Assembly: GCF_036324505.1 (NCBI RefSeq)
Contig: NC_086368.1
Span: 7,711,016 to 7,775,015 of the forward strand
Length of the DNA: 64,000 nt
DNA from: Eleginops maclovinus
Lineage: Eukaryota; Chordata; Actinopteri; Perciformes; Eleginopidae
Direction: 5' to 3'
Under the pieces are notes generated by a model. The model had not been told where the DNA came from, ran no database searches, and was given only the letters and a program-made list of their open reading frames with translations. A program made the translations under genes and the position numbers. How positions within the stretch are numbered: the first letter of the stretch is position 1; each line of letters begins with the position of its first letter. Positions 1 through 64,000 of the stretch are shown piece by piece.

Positions 1-100
1 TGGAGGCATTTCAGGCACGGGGGGATGTGCGGGAGAGATACTCCCTCTGGAGCGAACTTTGGGATTTTAGCCTTTGCAGACCATTGACATGCATATAAGC
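1..100. repeat. partial copy of the TTAA MITE family
   Basis: Contains the family's internal signature, actccctctgg...gggattttagcctttgcagacca, also present at 23686, 26020 and, inverted, near 30950 and 33830. It is cut by the window edge and lacks a recognisable right terminus. Confidence 0.6.
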
Positions 101-388
101 ACCTTTACAATTGATATTTGGATTATTCCACCTCACTGCTTGGTTTTGGCCCTGGTTGTGAGTTATTGGACTCCAGATTCATTTTAAATTTAAGATCATA
201 TATTTAATTTTCCATTATGTAGTATAGAGTGTAGATTGATGAGAGAATGGACTGATTGAAGCAACATAACAAGGATTCGACCTGGGATCAAACATGGTGG
301 TTTTAAGTGCAGGAGTTCTTCTATTGAATAAGTGACTATGGGAAAAAGCAACAGTTGATTAAACCTATCACCAGGATGATTATATAAC

Positions 389-514
389 CTGTAAGCTGTT
401 GAACAGAGAACAGATTGCACTCTCTTCTTCCTCCACATTCAGACACACTTCTCCTATCATGGCTCTCAGCAGAATGATCGCCTCTCTGGCTGAAGTCTGC
501 AGCTCCTTCACCAC
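389..514 (-). CDS. rnf207: rnf207 coding exon 6
   Basis: Exactly 42 codons, [20 protein letters not shown] onward, the start of the predicted coiled coil. Acceptor ctgcag; the donor GTTATA is weak but in the expected place and phase. The next exon is not in the window. Confidence 0.85.
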
Positions 515-3500
515 CTGCAGACGTGGGACGAGGGTCACTCTCAATGAAAAACATGTGTGCTCCTACAGTGGCAAACATTTGAGTCTTTAACAGAACTTTA
601 ACATGAAACATGCAAGCATTGATGAGGCTCTTAAAAGCTAATTACAGTGAATGCAAGTTGTATGTTTTATATTTATATTTAAAACTTGTGGATATGTTAA
701 AGTATTTGTTTATGTATACAGTAAGCAGATATATGTAAACTGTTGTAATATGTGCTAGCGATAAACTACATTTTAAGCTATTCCTTTTGAGCTTCGGTTA
801 GTGTTGTTGGGACAGCCAGTATCACTAGAAAATCCCTGATCAAAGCTGTGAGCATATATTTGGTTTTAATTGAGGGCCAATTGCATGTTGGGAGTTGTGG
901 TTAACACAGTTTAGTTGCAACACATAAACTAGCACTTAAAAGGCTTTAACAGTGAATGATCTTGCAGGTTTCTTGATGTTCTGAGTTTATTTCTTTATCA
1001 AGTCACTTAAGCATCACCTTAACGAACGTATTTGTAAAAAAATAATTTATATTTTTGCTGGCAGTCTTTCTTTTCCTCTTCCAACTGTATATGCAAGACC
1101 TTGAGATGTTTGTATAATAGTGATGTCTTTTAACCCCCTGAGTAAAAAGTCAATGTATGGCAATACACAGAAATACAAAAAAGCATTTATGTGTGATTTT
1201 AAAGCCGAGCACCCAAAGCCAAAATATTCAATCCCAGTAATTTATAATTTAAATATCCTCATGCAAATGTATAAAACAAATACGAGAGAACAATTAAGCA
1301 ATATTGCTAAACATCCTTATTTTACATGTTTATATATTCAAATGTAATTGTAATGTGCTGCACAAATTCTGAGTACACCTGCACCACATATCACAATATC
1401 ATCACCGCTGCTGAGTGAATTATTCATGGTGCCAAATGTTGATGGGAACAGACAGGCGGACAGGACTCTCACCAGCACAGCCTGGTCCAGCATCTCACAG
1501 CCCTGCACATACGCTGTTTCAATATCAATGCAGTGAGTCCGGCTCTCCCTGTGGTCAACAAACAACAACTCATTTAATGTGGAAGAGAGAAAAGAGGGAA
1601 GGGAGCAGAGAAGAAGAGAGAAAAGAGCAGAGCAGAGAAGAAAGAGAAGAGGAGATAATATAAGATAACACAAGAACAGAAAATAAAAGAAAAGATGAAA
1701 AGAAAAGATAACCCTAACCCTCATTACACCAGAGAAGACAAAAAAATAGGTAATGAAATAAGAGAAGACAAGATGAAATAAAACAAGAGAAAAAGAGAGA
1801 ATTGAAGATTTTAGAAATAAGAGAAGATAAGAGTAGAGACGTGAAGAAAAATGCTTCTTTTCCTTTGTTGAAAACACTTTATTTAAATATTTAACATATG
1901 TACAAATAGTTCAAATAAAGTGCTTGATTGTGGAAACATTCATTTATTTAAATAAATAAAAACAATGTAGTGAAAACTTAGACACAATCGCTTAAAAGAG
2001 ATGAGAAAAAAAGAGAACAGAGAGGAAAAAAGGAAAAGGAGAAGATTAATGAAGACAGATTGGAGGAAAGAAAAGTAGAATTTATTAAATGTGTCTCTTT
2101 GACTCACACTTGCATGTCTCTGAAGCACTTGATGCAGAGCATGGACTTATTCTCTGTAGAGAACAGGATGTAGGGCTCCTCGTGGAGAGCTGTGGAGACA
2201 AAGACTTATTTTAACCTGAGCCTGCAGGAGTGGGAGAGTTACACTATTCTGTTTTTCCACTGAGCGCGTTTGTGCAATACAAATACAAGAGGTTGCAGAA
2301 TACAACTTCCTCTACGAATTACAGGTGGAACTCACAGCACTTCCTGTGTTTGGCTCTGGAGCGTTTGGCCAGGGAAACAATCTCATGGTGGGAAAACATT
2401 CTGGCTTTGTGAGTCAACTCCCTGCAGGTGCTGCAAAGTGGCTGGCTGCAGGTGTTACAGTAGTACATCACCCCTGCATCCTGTATGGAGAGAAAAAGAA
2501 TACAAAATAGGATTTAAAGGTAAAGTGAAGAGATTCTAACGTCACTCTATTTTTCGTCATTTTATACCTTTTTGTCACTTTCCTGGTCACAGTTGGCACA
2601 CTGCACCGTCTCCTCAGCGTCTGCATTGTTGTCGACCAGAAACTTCAGGAGACGGTCCTCTTGAGGCAGGGAGCTGTTCCCTTTCAAAATGGATGTGTAT
2701 CTGTAGCACAAACAGACATTGATACAACGTGAGAAAATCATGACATTTATCACTAAATTAGAAACTAACTTTACGTCAGGTTGTGGTATGCCAGGAATAA
2801 TTCAAACAGATTGATCAAACAAAATAGTGAAAAAGAAGTAAGAAGCACTGATTATTTTTTGCACTACAGCTTTTATTTTCCATGCACAACCACTACAACA
2901 ACAACAACTAACAAAAACATCAATAACCACAGGTGTAGAGTAAGGGCAAAAACTCACAATGCATCAACAGACCGAACATTATAGAAACAAATAGGCTATG
3001 TACATTTTTGTTCAATATTACTGAGTAATCCAACAATACAAATACTTTCCAGGCAAAGTAAAAAAATAAACTAGTAGAAAATAACATTTAAACATTTAAC
3101 AAGATACATTCTTAAAATTAAAATGTTAGGCTTTAATTTAAACAATAAAATAAAAATAAAAATCATAACCCAACTCGAGAATGACAAATTAATTGAAAAA
3201 TACAGCATCTCTTCAGGAGAAAAATGTGTATATACTGCATTTTAAAAAGGCTAGGCAAATTCAAATTAGCTATATTCATATATATAGGAATTGTAAAGAT
3301 TGAAATAAAATAGTAAAAAAAAAAAGAGCTACAATAGGAAAGTGCATGTCTACACACACATGTAAATATTATTGTTCATCAATGTGTGTTTATGTTTGTA
3401 CTTCTATATGGAAGAACATGAAGTAATATGTTTTTTTTCTTGACCTGTTCTTATCATTTGGTGTACAAAAAATAAATAATGTTGTTGTTGTTGTTGTACT

Positions 3501-6500
3501 GATTTATGATTTGATGGCAATAAACTACATTTAAAGAAAATGTAGACTAAAGGCATTGTGAAGAGCTGAGATTTAAATAATTAATCCCTAAAATAATTGT
3601 TAACACCTGGTGGATTGCCCTCTGTACAGTACCGCAGAAAAGCTGAGGGGGCAGCAGTGAGCTCAAGGATACCACAACCGTAGAAGAAGAAAATGCGGAA
3701 AAGGTTGGTGAATCTTTCTAACGTGCGTGTTCATCTAGAAGTTTCCAACAATATAAACAACTGAACGAGGAAGTGACCGCGAGAAAACAGTTTGTTCACC
3801 GAGGGAAACATATTCGGCGTTCAAGATGTCTGTTATTACCGAGGACGGTGTGCGAGGTGAGAACCTGTTCAGGGATATCAGCGCAGACGGAGACGACATC
3901 ACGCAGATCGAGAGCATGTGTATGAACTGCCATCTGAACGGGATGACACGTTTACTGCTCACCAAAATACCCTTTTTTAAAGAAGTCATCGTGAGCTCTT
4001 TCAACTGCGACAACTGCAGCTGGTCAAACACAGAGATCCAGTCTGCCGGTCGGATCCAGGATCAGGGCGTCTGCTACACACTCAAAGTCAAAACAAAACA
4101 GGACCTGGACAGGGAGGTGGTGAAATCTGACGGTGCAACCACCAAGATCCCCGAGCTGGATTTTGAAATTCCTCCCTTCACCCAGAAAGGGGCTCTTTCC
4201 ACCATTGAGGGTCTTATAGACCGAGCAGCTGCAGGGCTGGAGCAGGACCAACCTCTCAGGCGAGCTACTGACCCCGAGGTGGCTGACAAAATAGAGGAGT
4301 TCATCCAGAAACTGAAGACGCTAAAAGAAGTGGAGAGCGAATTTACTCTGGTGATTGAGGACCCATCTGGAAACAGCTTTATTGAAAATCCAATTGCACC
4401 CCAAAAGGATGAGGCGCTCACTGTGACCACGTTCACCAGGACGATGCAGCAGGACATGCAGCTGGGGTTGAGGGCTGATGATGACCTGGATGAAGAACCA
4501 GCCGGTAACGACATAGAAACCATGAAAGATGAGGTTCTGGCGTTTAACACCAACTGCCCTGAATGCAACGCTCCAGCCAGGACCAACATGAAGATCGTGG
4601 AGATCCCTCACTTCAAGGAGGTCATCATCATGGCCACTAACTGCGACAGCTGCGGCCACAGGACCAACGAGGTGAAATCAGGTGGAGCCACTGAGGCAAT
4701 GGGCACCAGGATCACCCTGCACGTCACCGACCCTTCAGATATGACCCGAGACGTGCTCAAATCCGAGACGTGCGCCCTGAGCATCCCCGAGCTGGAGTTT
4801 GAGCTGGGGATGGCGGCCGTGGGGGGGAAGTTCACCACCCTGGAGGGGCTGCTGAAAGACATCAAAGATCTGATCGTCTCCAAAAACCCCTTCACCTGCG
4901 GCGACAGTAGCTCATCAGATCGAGTTCAGAAGCTACAAGCGTTTGGGGAGAAGATTGACAAAATAATGGCCGGAGAAATGGACATCCACTTCATCCTGGA
5001 CGACCCTACAGGGAACAGCTACATGCAGAACGTGTACGCCCCCGACCCAGACCCTGAGATCACTATTGAGAAGTACACCCGCACCTTTGAGCAGAATGAG
5101 GAGCTCGGACTGAACGACATGAAGACAGAGGGATACGAAAATGAAAAATGAAATGCCAGCATCCCCTGAAAAGGGCTAAATAAGCTGATAATGTCATGTA
5201 AAACATAAAAATAAAACCCAGGCATATATTTATTGCCCTATATTTTCTTCCATTTTCATACATTTTAAGTTGAATACTGGGTGAATGGTTGTTTCCATTA
5301 GTACAATAATCAGTTCTAAGTTGTCTAAATGTACATTGAAAATTAAATAAAGTAACTTGATTTGTAAACGCATGGATGCTGCACTTATTAAAGATACATC
5401 CTTTAACTTTAATCTTGTGTGCATTCTTGTGACGTTCCAGAAGATGGCACTCTTATCTCTGAAAATATTTATTTTGTTCTCAAAAGATTACACACTGGGA
5501 CAAATTCATATTTTTTATAGGCATGTCATCATCTAAATCAATTATCTAAATGAATCCTCCTCTCCGAATTTGCACATATTTAGGGATGGAACATTTCTAA
5601 TTGTCAGGTGTGCACTGATCTGTGTAATTTGAGGGACAGCCAGGATTTATTCTATGAACAGACGTGTGGATGCAGAGTTAATGAGGTGCATTTTCACAGA
5701 TTTGAATTTACATGTTATACCATCTTATTTATTTTACTTAAATATTTGGGCAGCAACTAACAATTAGAACCTTTATTGGGTAATGATGTTGTCAGAAGAT
5801 AGTAAATGCCTAGTATGTTTTACAAAAGTCACAGGATGGCATCTTCAAATGTTTTTATTTTTTTTTATCAATCCAAGAGCCTAACATAACAAATAATCAA
5901 ATCTGTACATTTGAGAGGTCAAAACCAGATTTAGTTTTGACTCAAATGGTCAATTTACTGTCAAAATAGTCTCCATAATTTTTTTTTATTTATAGACAAA
6001 TTGTTAATTAAATAGAAATCTTAACTAGTCCTAATTTTTAAGCTAATCCTTTCCCTGAATGGTTAAAATATCACACATGTAATGTCAGGTATAACAGGAC
6101 TACAGCAGCAGATGCTGTGACCAACTTCTGACGCATTACCAATATTAGCACAGGCCTGTTTGATTTACCCGTAATGCTGTTCGCCTCATTCTGATTCAGT
6201 TGCTGTGATGCTAATGTTTCCTGCCCCTGTCTGCTGTGCATGTTTTCTAGTTTTCATAGCAACGGGAATCTATTGTGTTCTACTAATAGCAGAATAGTGA
6301 ATTCCTAGATTACGGTTCTTGAGTGAGCAGCTGTTAGCAGGCTGCTGATGGAAATAGCTGCCAGACAGCGGGACCCTGCACCCTGAGCCCACAGAGCAGA
6401 GCGCACAGGGTTATTTACACAGAAATAATATATAATTAGCTCATAGTATATAATGGATACATTTAGCATGATTATGAATTCAAACATATATAGTCTCAAT

Positions 6501-7984
6501 AGTCAGAAACCCTATTTTAAGAGGAGGTGGATATAGACATGACAGCAGAATCAGATCACAAGAGCTGCTCTACAAGCAGTTGTCAGTGTGATATACAAAT
6601 GTAATTCATAATGACATACATGGCACTGTTGGTGTCTGCTATGTGTTGGCTGTGATTGCCCTTTAGTTATAAAATACATATATGTTTAATGTATGATTTT
6701 AATGTAAAATGTCATGCCCACACTGACAAGCAATTTCCTTCTGGCATTAAAAAATGATCATCATCCAGTCAATGAAACTGTAACTAAGGCACATGAAAAC
6801 AAGCAGTTGAAAATAATGCAGTGACATACAAACTCATCATCGCTGTTTAATTGTCTGCATCCATGAAGTTGAGTGAAGTTGCATCTGATGAAATAGAAAA
6901 GACTCCTGTTTTAGTCACCCTTTTCAGGTCCTTTTCTCTATACAACACATCACTTTTATTCCCTGTATTATAAATACAGTCTATGGGAATAACCCATAAT
7001 ACTGCAGACGTGAAGGTGACTGGTAATCACGAGTCATTCCTTAATAGGGGATGAAATGGATTGGTATCATGTGACCAGTTTTGATTGCCCTAAGCTGCTG
7101 GCACTTGCGCTAAATACCAGTATGCTTTGTTTGCTGTGTGACTGGTGTTAGAGGAACTTGCTCGCCCTTTGGAGCACTTGGAAAAAAATGCATGATGACC
7201 CTGCAGCTGCTCTAGCCACTCAGGCCTGCCCTGCCTTGCCCAGACCAGGCCAGCACTGGGTCACTGTGTTGTACCCTAAAACCAAACCAGACGGACTTGA
7301 TGCTCCCTGAAACAAATGGGTTTCCCCTCAAATCTCAAACCCAACCAACATACTGATCAACTTATGTGGAACAAATCCCTTTGCAGCAAAACTGGGGCCT
7401 GAATTTTCACACAACATGGGGATTCAAGGAGCAATATTGGGTTTTAATGCTAATTTAATTGTCTTAATCATGGTTCAGATCACCTGCTCATTACCGAGTT
7501 TTTCAACATCATTATATTTGTATGGCTTAGTAGCAGCATTGTGATATCCAGATTCAGATATCCTTCGTAGACACCAAAACACACCGTTCAAGGTTTGTTT
7601 TTTTGTTTAGAAACATGATTAAAACGTTAATTATTTTTGGCACATTTTCTTCCTCTTATTGCGAACACACAAAGAAAAACATTTCCCTGGTAAGTTTATG
7701 TAAAACATATGTTTGCTTTTCCGTTGCTTTTTCCATTGATAACATAATGCTGCCTAAATTGGTTCTGATCCATCTCACAGTGCTTTCTCTTACCCACAGA
7801 GGGGGCAGCTGAGACGGCTGTCATTAGTCCGGCCTCGCAGGCAGCGGGCACAGAAGATGTGGTAGCAGTCCAACAAACACGGGGACCGGTACTGCTCATG
7901 GCACAGGTGACACACCAGGGGGTGGACATTAACACAATCCACATTAAACAGGTTATCCAAGTTGGTGAAGATTCCTCCTGCCAT
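389..7984 (-). CDS. rnf207: rnf207, RING finger protein 207 (5' part, six coding exons)
   Basis: RING/B-box E3-ligase-type protein; the mammalian and zebrafish proteins act in cardiomyocytes and affect potassium-channel abundance and repolarisation (family knowledge). Coding exons on the minus strand, in order: 7984-7794, 2700-2568, 2480-2336, 2189-2108, 1548-1473, 514-389. All have GT-AG borders and the phases agree, giving 251 codons. Residues 25-63 form a C3HC4 RING (C25, C28, C40, H42, C45, C48, C60, C63); exon 3 gives the B-box cysteines and exons 4-6 lead into the coiled-coil region. The ATG directly follows a good acceptor (tgtttgcag), so at least one noncoding 5' exon lies upstream. 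The rest of the gene (about 60% of the protein by the human length) lies left of the window. The 5.1 kb first coding intron holds zpr1 on the other strand. Confidence 0.9.
1473..1548 (-). CDS. rnf207: rnf207 coding exon 5
   Basis: Encodes [20 protein letters not shown] then DQAVL, a conserved RNF207 segment. Acceptor ccacag, donor GTGAGA, ends in phase 0. Confidence 0.9.
1571..2090 (+). repeat. purine-rich low-complexity tract
   Basis: The top strand is dominated by GA-rich words (gagaagaagagag, aaaagagaag) at 1571-1858 and again at 1990-2085, inside rnf207 intron 4. The open frames across it are compositional artefacts. Confidence 0.7.
2108..2189 (-). CDS. rnf207: rnf207 coding exon 4
   Basis: Encodes [20 protein letters not shown] and CFRDMQ, closely matching the human segment. 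The donor chosen is GTGAGT, because only that choice keeps the next exon in frame (V-E-S-R, where human has K-E-S-R). Confidence 0.88.
2336..2480 (-). CDS. rnf207: rnf207 coding exon 3 (B-box)
   Basis: Encodes [19 protein letters not shown], the Cys/His ligands of the B-box, then [17 protein letters not shown]. Acceptor atacag; donor GTGAGT after one base of the next codon. Confidence 0.9.
2568..2700 (-). CDS. rnf207: rnf207 coding exon 2
   Basis: Encodes the linker after the RING, with the family signature [14 protein letters not shown] and the C-A-N-C start of the zinc-binding B-box. Acceptor ctacag, donor GTATAA, ends in phase 0. Confidence 0.9.
3600..3825 (+). promoter_or_regulatory. probable zpr1 promoter and 5'UTR
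   Basis: A 200-bp stretch before the zpr1 ATG is more GC-rich than the surrounding AT-rich intron. It has no TATA box in a convincing place. The promoter role is inferred only from position. Confidence 0.3.
3826..5151 (+). CDS. zpr1: zpr1, zinc finger protein ZPR1, intronless
   Basis: Complete 441-aa open frame in a single exon (human ZPR1 is 459 aa and multi-exon). ZPR1 shuttles between cytoplasm and nucleus and binds eEF1A and SMN (family knowledge). The duplicated ZPR1 architecture is visible: the first C4 finger uses C32, C35, C61 and C64, with [17 protein letters not shown] between the pairs; the second uses C244, C247, C273 and C276, with [14 protein letters not shown]. Each finger is followed by its ZPR1 beta/helical domain, including IPELDFEIP and [11 protein letters not shown]. 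The end [13 protein letters not shown] matches the family C-terminus. The start is chosen because it is the first ATG and aligns with the human N-terminal region. AATAAA signals lie at 5210 and 5346. It is nested antisense in rnf207 intron 1. No frame disruption is seen, so it looks functional; the lack of introns suggests origin by retroposition. Confidence 0.95.
   Translation: MSVITEDGVRGENLFRDISADGDDITQIESMCMNCHLNGMTRLLLTKIPFFKEVIVSSFNCDNCSWSNTEIQSAGRIQDQGVCYTLKVKTKQDLDREVVKSDGATTKIPELDFEIPPFTQKGALSTIEGLIDRAAAGLEQDQPLRRATDPEVADKIEEFIQKLKTLKEVESEFTLVIEDPSGNSFIENPIAPQKDEALTVTTFTRTMQQDMQLGLRADDDLDEEPAGNDIETMKDEVLAFNTNCPECNAPARTNMKIVEIPHFKEVIIMATNCDSCGHRTNEVKSGGATEAMGTRITLHVTDPSDMTRDVLKSETCALSIPELEFELGMAAVGGKFTTLEGLLKDIKDLIVSKNPFTCGDSSSSDRVQKLQAFGEKIDKIMAGEMDIHFILDDPTGNSYMQNVYAPDPDPEITIEKYTRTFEQNEELGLNDMKTEGYENEK
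5210..5351 (+). terminator. zpr1 polyadenylation signals
   Basis: Two AATAAA hexamers, at 5210-5215 and 5346-5351, lie 60-200 nt past the zpr1 stop codon. Either could end the transcript. No genomic poly(A) tract remains after them. Confidence 0.55.
5352..7793. other. rest of rnf207 intron 1, no gene seen
   Basis: AT-rich intron sequence between zpr1 and rnf207 coding exon 1. No open frame with recognisable protein character and no clear mobile element was found. Confidence 0.5.
7794..7984 (-). CDS. rnf207: rnf207 coding exon 1 (RING)
   Basis: Begins [12 protein letters not shown] and encodes the complete C3HC4 RING. The donor GTAAGA follows after two bases of a Gly codon. An acceptor ends at 7985, immediately before the ATG. 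Confidence 0.92.
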
Positions 7985-9353
7985 CTGCAAACAGAGCATG
8001 TGAATAATGACGTACTGTGAGAGACAAGATTGAAAACTAAGCTTTAATGTCTGTTATGGTCCAAATATTTCAGTTAATAAAAGTGAGGCTAATATGACTG
8101 CAATATGCAACACTTTCATGATGATACTCAGATATTAATTAGCATAAACAAGCTTTATTTCTTGGTTGCTTACCTTGTTAGATGTGTAATGAGTGCCGGG
8201 GCTTCAGTGACAACACACGATCCAAAGGCTGCTTATAAATAACATCAAAGACATTGTCAGCAGCAACATTATATCCAGAAAACAAATGCTATTGTAAATG
8301 CAGAAGGCTAGTCAACAGAAAGCAGACAGAGACACTGTCTTACCTTTCAGTTGTGCTATCAGCTACCCCAAGCAGGAATGAGAGCAATGCAGAAACTCTT
8401 CAATAGTAGGCCGATGGGGTCCCTCCGCCAGGCAGCTGGCAGCACACACCTCGTGCCAGCCCCCAGTGTAGCCAAAGTGCAAAAGGGACATTTAATAGTG
8501 CAGTGCCATGGAGATTAAAAATACAGTTGTCCTATTTCTAATGTCACTCTGTTGTTTCGTCTTGAACTCAAAGGCAGGGTGACCAGTAGGGAAGGTTTGG
8601 AAAATAAAGGATTGCAAATAATGTAATCTGTTGCAGCATTGAAACAACAATACTTTCATATTTAAGCCTGGTTTGTTGTGTTGCATACTGTATGAGCAAT
8701 AGCCTAATTAAAGTAAAATAGAGGTTTTACCCTATTCTAATTGAACAACAAACACGTGAGAACACTTTCTTTAGAAGTCCATAATTATAATTTAAAAAAA
8801 CCTGCTCAGTTAAATTAATAAATAAATAACTTGTTGTTCTTTTATATCAGAAACCTTTTCTCCATATATCTTGAAATGTAATCTTACTGATTTATTTTCA
8901 GCTGATTTCCTAGGTCAGTTAAAAACTATTTTTATTTATTTATATGAAGTGTTAAACACCCTGCTAACCGTCAACATAAATTGTTATGTAAAACAAAGCC
9001 ATACCAGTCTTGACGGTTTGAAGTGATCGGTTGGATACATTATTACAAAGGATACATGTTTTATATTAACCTAATTGAAAAACTACTGAGCAGAAGTTGA
9101 TAATAAGATAAAGTATGACCTCTTTCAACAGTTTGTCCCTCATCAATGCCCCCGATATATAAACAAGTTTATTATTTAAAAAACATATCGGACGAGCATT
9201 ATTTACGTTTGTTACATTTTAAGCTGGAGCAGTGTAAATACTAAAAGTCTTTGCTTAGTCGATCTCAGATAAATCGATGCGATCGATGATGCGGCCGGGT
9301 ATTATAGCGCCTGCCTAGCCTTTGCTCCTTCCTTTTTGCTGAATGCGCGAGCC
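7985..9353. other. rnf207-rpl22 intergenic region, divergent promoters
   Basis: Between two divergently transcribed genes. It must contain the noncoding first exon(s) of rnf207, which could not be placed. The GC-richer stretch 8390-8470 is a candidate. No protein-coding signal was seen. Confidence 0.4.
9299..9353 (+). promoter_or_regulatory. rpl22 core promoter with 5'TOP tract
   Basis: An uninterrupted pyrimidine run CTCCTTCCTTTTT (9325-9337) lies 17 nt before the ATG, as expected for a terminal oligopyrimidine mRNA start of a ribosomal protein gene. An AT-rich TATTATA-like box at 9299-9305 sits about 25 nt upstream. This implies TOR-dependent translational control, as known for TOP mRNAs. 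The exact start base is inferred. Confidence 0.65.
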
Positions 9354-12624
<3,271 letters not shown>

Positions 12625-12649
12625 ACTTCACACCACTTCAAATACTTTC

Positions 12650-12655
12650 AATAAA
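12650..12655 (+). terminator. rpl22 polyadenylation signal
   Basis: AATAAA 26 nt past the stop codon, giving a very short 3'UTR as usual for ribosomal protein mRNAs. Confidence 0.85.
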
Positions 12656-12669
12656 GTTTCAAAAGAGAC

Positions 12670-13946
12670 AAGACAATCTGTATTTTTTTTGTTATTGTTA
12701 AAAAGTGCTTTCATTTATTTTCTTTAGGCACCATCTCACACACTATAATTGCATATGTACATACAAGAGCATTACTGTAACAATTTTTAAAGAAAACAAA
12801 ACCAAACTAGTTATTTATTTAATATATTTGAGATAGTTCTTTAGAAGTTATTTGTAAAAGGTTTTTTTCCCCTGATTTCTGCTTTAGTAAATTGTACTTA
12901 AATCTGTGCAAGCAACTCAAATTGCTTTAGCCTAAAATGCTAAAAGTAAATGTGTGCATTATGTTAATAGAGAAAATAAGGTTAGTCAAAACAATTAAGC
13001 TGGTTCTAATTCATAAATAGGCTACATTCAAACAAATTTGCGACACACTGAATCTTAATTTCCGCTGCTTGTGCCTGCAGCCGCTCGCAGATCTTGATAT
13101 GTGTATTTTGATGGATTAAGTGAAGTTGACGCTCTTGCTCTCTGTGGTGAGCTCTGTGGGGCATACTGTGTTACAGCTGTGGTAACCTTGACAACAGTTA
13201 GACCACTGGCAGTCAGAGCTCCTCTCAGCAGGCAGCCATCAGGCTACACTTGTGTTTTTTGTCTGCTAAAAAGTGCAACTTTGCAGTTGAGGAACCTGAT
13301 GTTGAGAGGGTTTTATCCACATAAGGCGTGAATAAAAAGCGTAAATTAGACTAAAAATGTATTTACTGACGTGAAAATGTTCACTTAAGACATAATGGTG
13401 GTGTTTTAACTCCCTAAAGCCCGGATTCATATGTATAGCACGGCATGTTAGTGAATATTAAAGCAGCAGAAGTTGGTGTCTATTCTCCGGACTTCCAGGA
13501 GGAATGTGCCGGCGACAGGCGAGGCAGTGTCCGCCTGTTAGCCGCACATGGGGCTGGGTCGCGGGATGTGTTTTTTTTTTTTTTGCACACTACTAGTTAA
13601 AGTGGTAACTAAGCGAGCATGACTAACTAGTTGTGGGTGAAATTATTGGATGCATCGTCATGGCAACAGACCAGACGTCACAATCTGGGCATGTGTGTTC
13701 CATTTTTGTCTTTCTTATTTTTCAGACTGCAAGACCTGGATAGAGATCAGTGGAAAATATATTTGTATTATTTTTTACGCATGGAGAGAAAGCCCCAGAT
13801 TCACTCCAACAAATAAAAAAAAACATGTTTTTTTAACTGAGCGACGAATACATTTGTTTTTGAGAGAAGCCTGGGCTGCGGCGTCTGGAGGGTTAACTTT
13901 CAGTATTCTCAGCCTAAAAGGGGGCTTTGGGGGCTATGAGATAAAG
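12670..13946 (+). promoter_or_regulatory. rpl22-chd5 intergenic region and probable chd5 promoter
   Basis: No coding signal was seen. The 13470-13560 stretch is GC-rich with several CpGs and is a candidate chd5 core promoter. An RFX-like half site (gtcatggcaac) lies at 13657-13667. Transcription start and any noncoding exon are not resolvable here. Confidence 0.4.

Positions 13947-64000
<50,054 letters not shown>

Noticed and set aside
1711..1722. ccctaaccct, a telomere-like word
   Set aside because: Less than two units, inside low-complexity sequence; no array.
1338..1877. A 179-codon minus-strand frame
   Set aside because: Only 25 codons (exon 5 of rnf207) are real; the rest is intron and purine-rich repeat read on the other strand.
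3826..5151. zpr1 as a processed pseudogene
   Set aside because: All 441 codons are open, all eight zinc ligands are present and poly(A) signals remain, so there is no sign of decay.
13650..13946. Upstream in-frame extension of chd5 exon 1
   Set aside because: Lacks acidic character or similarity to CHD N-termini and reads through probable promoter and 5'UTR.

Overview
This window is nuclear DNA from a ray-finned fish, probably a percomorph teleost. The evidence is GT-AG split vertebrate genes with short-to-medium introns, abundant teleost-type MITEs, a Tc1 element of the usual fish type, hAT and ISL2EU-like DNA transposons, LINE tails and simple repeats. No bacterial, organellar or viral gene is present.

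Layout. (1) 389-7984, minus strand: the 5' coding part of rnf207 (RING plus B-box, six exons, 251 codons). It runs off the left edge. Its first coding intron (2701-7793) holds a complete, intronless zpr1 gene on the opposite strand (3826-5151). (2) 9354-12624, plus strand: complete rpl22, four coding exons, 130 aa, with a 5'TOP-like start. (3) 13947-63097, plus strand: chd5, a NuRD-type chromodomain helicase. I traced 38 coding exons whose phases all agree; they give 1919 codons, and only about the last 35-40 residues lie beyond the right edge. The order RNF207-RPL22-CHD5 is that of human 1p36.31, which supports calling the helicase chd5 rather than chd3 or chd4.

The genes are not a functional operon; they are an ancient syntenic block. 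RNF207 is a cardiac RING protein, RPL22 a 60S ribosomal protein, CHD5 a nuclear remodeller, and ZPR1 a zinc-finger protein that binds eEF1A and SMN.

The noncoding sequence is mostly introns with mobile DNA. One MITE family with TTAA target sites recurs at least eight times. One of its half copies runs to about 20 nt from the 3' splice site of the exon coding the first PHD finger. A deleted Tc1 element lies in the same intron. Intron 28 holds a 5.4 kb decayed hAT transposon, interrupted by a 1.05 kb ISL2EU-like element with two converging first exons (THAP and YqaJ-associated). The hAT itself sits in an older teleost repeat.

The most unusual gene-structure features are in the chd5 C-terminal region. 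Exon 36 is preceded by an intron with a near-perfect U12 (minor spliceosome) 5' site and branch site, and followed by a GC-AG intron. All assignments come from reading the sequence and recalled family knowledge; no searches were run.
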